Assembly (NCBI GenBank): GCA_016703335.1
Contig: JADJCG010000001.1
Location: 310,001-374,000, forward strand
Source of the DNA: Caulobacteraceae bacterium
GTDB taxonomy: Bacteria > Pseudomonadota > Alphaproteobacteria > Caulobacterales > Aquidulcibacteraceae
Direction of reading: 5' to 3'
DNA length: 64,000 nt
Below, piece after piece: positions 61,850 to 64,000 of this stretch. The translations under genes and the position numbers were made by a program. The notes under the pieces are model-generated. The model was not told where the DNA came from. It saw nothing but the letters and a program-made list of their open reading frames with translations, and did not search any database. The number at the start of each line of letters is the position of its first letter. The stretch's first letter is position 1.

Positions 61850-63043
61850 ATGAGCGCCGCAGAAAGCCATATTCTTCCCGTCTATTCGCCGCCGCAGCAA
61901 AACTTCGAGCGCGGTGAAGGCTGCTGGATTTGGGACGACAAGGGAGAGCGATATCTCGACTGCATCGCCGGCATCGCCGTCAACGCTTTGGGCCACGCGC
62001 CACCGTTCCTGGTGAAGGCGCTGACCGAGCAAGCCGGCAAGCTCTGGCACACCTCGAATATGTTCAAGGTGAAGGGCCAAGAAGAGCTCGCGGCGAAGTA
62101 CACGCGCGATTGCTTCGCCGACGTCGTGTTCTTCACCAACAGCGGCACCGAGGCGATCGAAGGCTCGCTGAAAACCGCGCGCAAGTATCACAGCGCCAAC
62201 GGCAACCCCGAGCGCATCGACATCATCGGCTTCCAAGGCTCGTTCCACGGCCGCTCGTACGCGGCGATCAACGCGTCTGGCACACCGGCCTATCTCGAAG
62301 GCTTCGGCCCGCGACTCCCCGGCTTCATTCAAGTGCCGTACGGCGACGAAGCCGCGCTCCGCGCCGCGATCTCGCCGACGACTGCCGCGCTCATCATCGA
62401 GCCAGTGCAAGGCGAAGGCGGCGTGCGCGCCGTGCCGGAAGAAACGCTACGCCTCTATCGCAAGCTCGCCGACGAAAACGGCTTCCTGATCATCTTCGAC
62501 GAAGTGCAATCGGGCGCGGGCCGCACCGGCAAGATGTGGGCGCACCAATGGAGCGGCATGACGCCGGACATCATGGCTGTCGCTAAAGGCGTCGGCGGCG
62601 GCTTCCCGATGGGCGCGTTCATGGCGACCAAGGAAGCGGCCAAAGGCATGGTCGTCGGCGTTCACGGCACAACGTTTGGCGGCAATCCGCTGGCGATGGC
62701 CGTCGGCAACGCCGCGTATGACGAATTGTCGAAGCCAGCGTTCCTTGAGCACGTCAACAAGGTTGCGAACTATCTTTCGCAATCACTCGAAGGGTTGAAG
62801 GATCGCCACCCGAACCTCGTCGTGGACGTGCGCGGCAAAGGCTTGCTGCGCGGCATCAAGCTCACCGTCAATCCGAAGGACATCCAAGCCAAGCTTCGCG
62901 CCCGCAAAGTGCTGGTCGGCGTCGCCGGCGACAACGTGCTGCGCGTCGCGCCGCCGCTGACGATCACGGAAGAAGAACTCAGCCAGCTCATCGACGCGAT
63001 CGATGCGGTGCTGGCGGCGCAGATGGCGGAAGCGAGCGCGTGA
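61850..63043 (+). CDS. argD: acetylornithine / N-succinyldiaminopimelate aminotransferase
   Basis: 397 residues. Converts N-acetylglutamate semialdehyde to N-acetylornithine with PLP (arginine synthesis, cytosol). Signatures: YLDCIAGIAVNALGHAPPF, FFTNSGTEAIEGSLKTARKY (phosphate loop), GFQGSFHGRSYAA, IIEPVQGEGGVRA, LIIFDEVQSGAGRTGKMW and HGTTFGGNPLAMAV. The PLP Lys is in IMAVAKGVGGGFPMG. Stop overlaps the argF GTG start as GTGA, so both are made together. Confidence 0.95.
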   Translation: MSAAESHILPVYSPPQQNFERGEGCWIWDDKGERYLDCIAGIAVNALGHAPPFLVKALTEQAGKLWHTSNMFKVKGQEELAAKYTRDCFADVVFFTNSGTEAIEGSLKTARKYHSANGNPERIDIIGFQGSFHGRSYAAINASGTPAYLEGFGPRLPGFIQVPYGDEAALRAAISPTTAALIIEPVQGEGGVRAVPEETLRLYRKLADENGFLIIFDEVQSGAGRTGKMWAHQWSGMTPDIMAVAKGVGGGFPMGAFMATKEAAKGMVVGVHGTTFGGNPLAMAVGNAAYDELSKPAFLEHVNKVANYLSQSLEGLKDRHPNLVVDVRGKGLLRGIKLTVNPKDIQAKLRARKVLVGVAGDNVLRVAPPLTITEEELSQLIDAIDAVLAAQMAEASA

Positions 63044-64000
63044 TCGAAGCGCCGCGTCACTTCCTCGACATCAGCGCCCTCTCGCGTGAAGACGTGCGCG
63101 CGATCTTGGATGAAGCGCATGCGCGGAAGGCCGCGCGCATAGATTGGCCGAAGGCCGCGCCTGATGAGGACGCACCGCTCGATGGCTACGCGCTGGCGAT
63201 GATCTTCCAGAAGAACTCGACGCGTACCCGCGTCTCGTTCGAGATCGGCATGCATCAACTCGGCGGCAAAGCCATCGTACTGAATGCCAACGACACACAG
63301 CTCGGCCGCGGCGAAACCGTGGAAGACACGGCCCGCGTACTCTCCCGTATGGTCGACGCGGTGATGATCCGCGCCAACAACCATCAGGATGTGGTGGACT
63401 TCGCGGCGGCGGCGACAGTGCCGGTGATCAACGGCCTGACCGATCTCTCCCACCCCTGCCAGATCTTTGCTGACCTGCAGACGATCGAAGAGCGCATGGG
63501 CGACATCAGCGGCAAGACCATCGCCTGGCTCGGCGACGGCAACAACGTCTGCACCTCGTTCATGCAAGCGGCCGAAAAGCTCGACTTCAAACTCCGCATC
63601 GCAACGCCCACAACTTACGCCCCGCGCGGCCAAGAGCTCGCGGCCGCGATCGCAGCGGGTGCAGATGTCGAAGCGCACAACGATGCCAAGAAGGCGATCG
63701 AAGGCGCCGACGTCGTCGTCACCGACACCTGGGTGTCGATGGGCGACACCGACAAAGAAGAACGCCTCGCCGCCTTCCCGCCCTACGCCGTCAACGACGA
63801 GATGATGGCGCGCGCCGGCAAAGACGCGATCTTCCTTCACTGCCTCCCCGCCCACCGCGGCGAGGAAGTCACCGACAGCGTGCTCGACGGCAAACGCTCA
63901 GCCGCCTGGGATGAAGCCGAAAACCGCATCCACGCACAGAAGGCCGTATTGCTCTGGTGCCTTTGGGCAAAGGCTTGGAATTGGGGCCTGGAGCACGCGA
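63040..64000 (+). CDS. argF: ornithine carbamoyltransferase, C-terminus cut by the window edge
   Basis: 320 codons from a GTG at 63040. MIEAPRHFLDISALSRED opens the protein. The carbamoyl-phosphate motif STRTR is in FQKNSTRTRVSFEIGMHQLG, and later INGLTDLSHPCQIFADLQT and the ornithine-binding HCLPAHRGEEVTD are present. It makes citrulline from ornithine and carbamoyl phosphate. Only the last few residues and the stop can be missing. Start chosen for the GTGA coupling to argD. Confidence 0.95.
   Translation, partial: MIEAPRHFLDISALSREDVRAILDEAHARKAARIDWPKAAPDEDAPLDGYALAMIFQKNSTRTRVSFEIGMHQLGGKAIVLNANDTQLGRGETVEDTARVLSRMVDAVMIRANNHQDVVDFAAAATVPVINGLTDLSHPCQIFADLQTIEERMGDISGKTIAWLGDGNNVCTSFMQAAEKLDFKLRIATPTTYAPRGQELAAAIAAGADVEAHNDAKKAIEGADVVVTDTWVSMGDTDKEERLAAFPPYAVNDEMMARAGKDAIFLHCLPAHRGEEVTDSVLDGKRSAAWDEAENRIHAQKAVLLWCLWAKAWNWGLEHA

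Noticed and set aside
62770..63855. A 361-codon minus-strand frame
   Set aside because: Antisense to argD and argF, both of which have clear family motifs.

Overview
The window looks like chromosome of a GC-rich alphaproteobacterium, most likely Caulobacterales (Caulobacteraceae or Hyphomonadaceae). The signs are a GcrA cell-cycle regulator with CcrM-type GANTC sites beside it, a class I lysyl-tRNA synthetase, a methionine synthase split into two genes, a long-form dCTP deaminase and an MlaA/MlaC pair. This is inferred from gene content; no database was searched.

Layout. 0-5 kb: end of a putative methyltransferase, glyoxalase II, two exported proteins and a large M16 zinc protease. 5.2-5.8 kb: an almost pure G/C tract that is probably not real sequence. 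5.8-11.1 kb: a methionine-cycle operon on the minus strand (ArsR-methyltransferase, metF, homocysteine methyltransferase, metH) joined by ATGA overlaps, with palindromes over the regulator start. 11.3-14 kb: mlaA, mlaC, pyrD. 14.0-16.7 kb: an IS1595-type element carrying passenger genes, among them a Cas2-like protein. 16.8-32.2 kb: core genes (S24 repressor, von Willebrand lipoprotein, SixA-like phosphatase, lysK, NIPSNAP, PLP decarboxylase, antiporter, glycosyltransferase, threonine aldolase, hybrid kinase, M20 peptidase). 32.3-39.5 kb: a genomic island bounded by 37-nt direct repeats of the 5' half of tRNA-Gly(CCC). It holds a tyrosine integrase, an AlpA-like protein, a possible HUH endonuclease, a serine recombinase, a protein with a HEPN-like motif and several small membrane proteins. 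39.6-60 kb: M28 peptidase, a MacA-MacB-TolC type efflux operon, two EF-hand proteins, an OmpR-type two-component system, a glycosyltransferase with a PIG-L-like neighbour, tandem TraB/GumN proteins, dCTP deaminase, apaG, cupin, hydrolase and gcrA. 60-64 kb: ABC-2 permease, esterase, argD and argF (cut by the window end).

Two general properties matter to a reader. First, many genes that should be intact (metH, lysK, the ArsR-methyltransferase, a histidine kinase, a glycosyltransferase, the transposase, most island genes) carry one-base frameshifts, several of them in homopolymers, while both halves keep conserved motifs. The consensus is probably indel-prone, so broken genes here should not be taken as biological pseudogenes without read support. 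Second, seven of nine convergent core gene pairs share a four-base stop overlap (CTAG, TTAG or CTAA), which leaves no room for terminators.

The least understood content is in the two mobile regions: the IS1595 cargo (Cas2-like protein, small charged protein, interrupted protein) and the tRNA-Gly island (a two-gene membrane operon and a HEPN-motif protein). No CRISPR array was seen.
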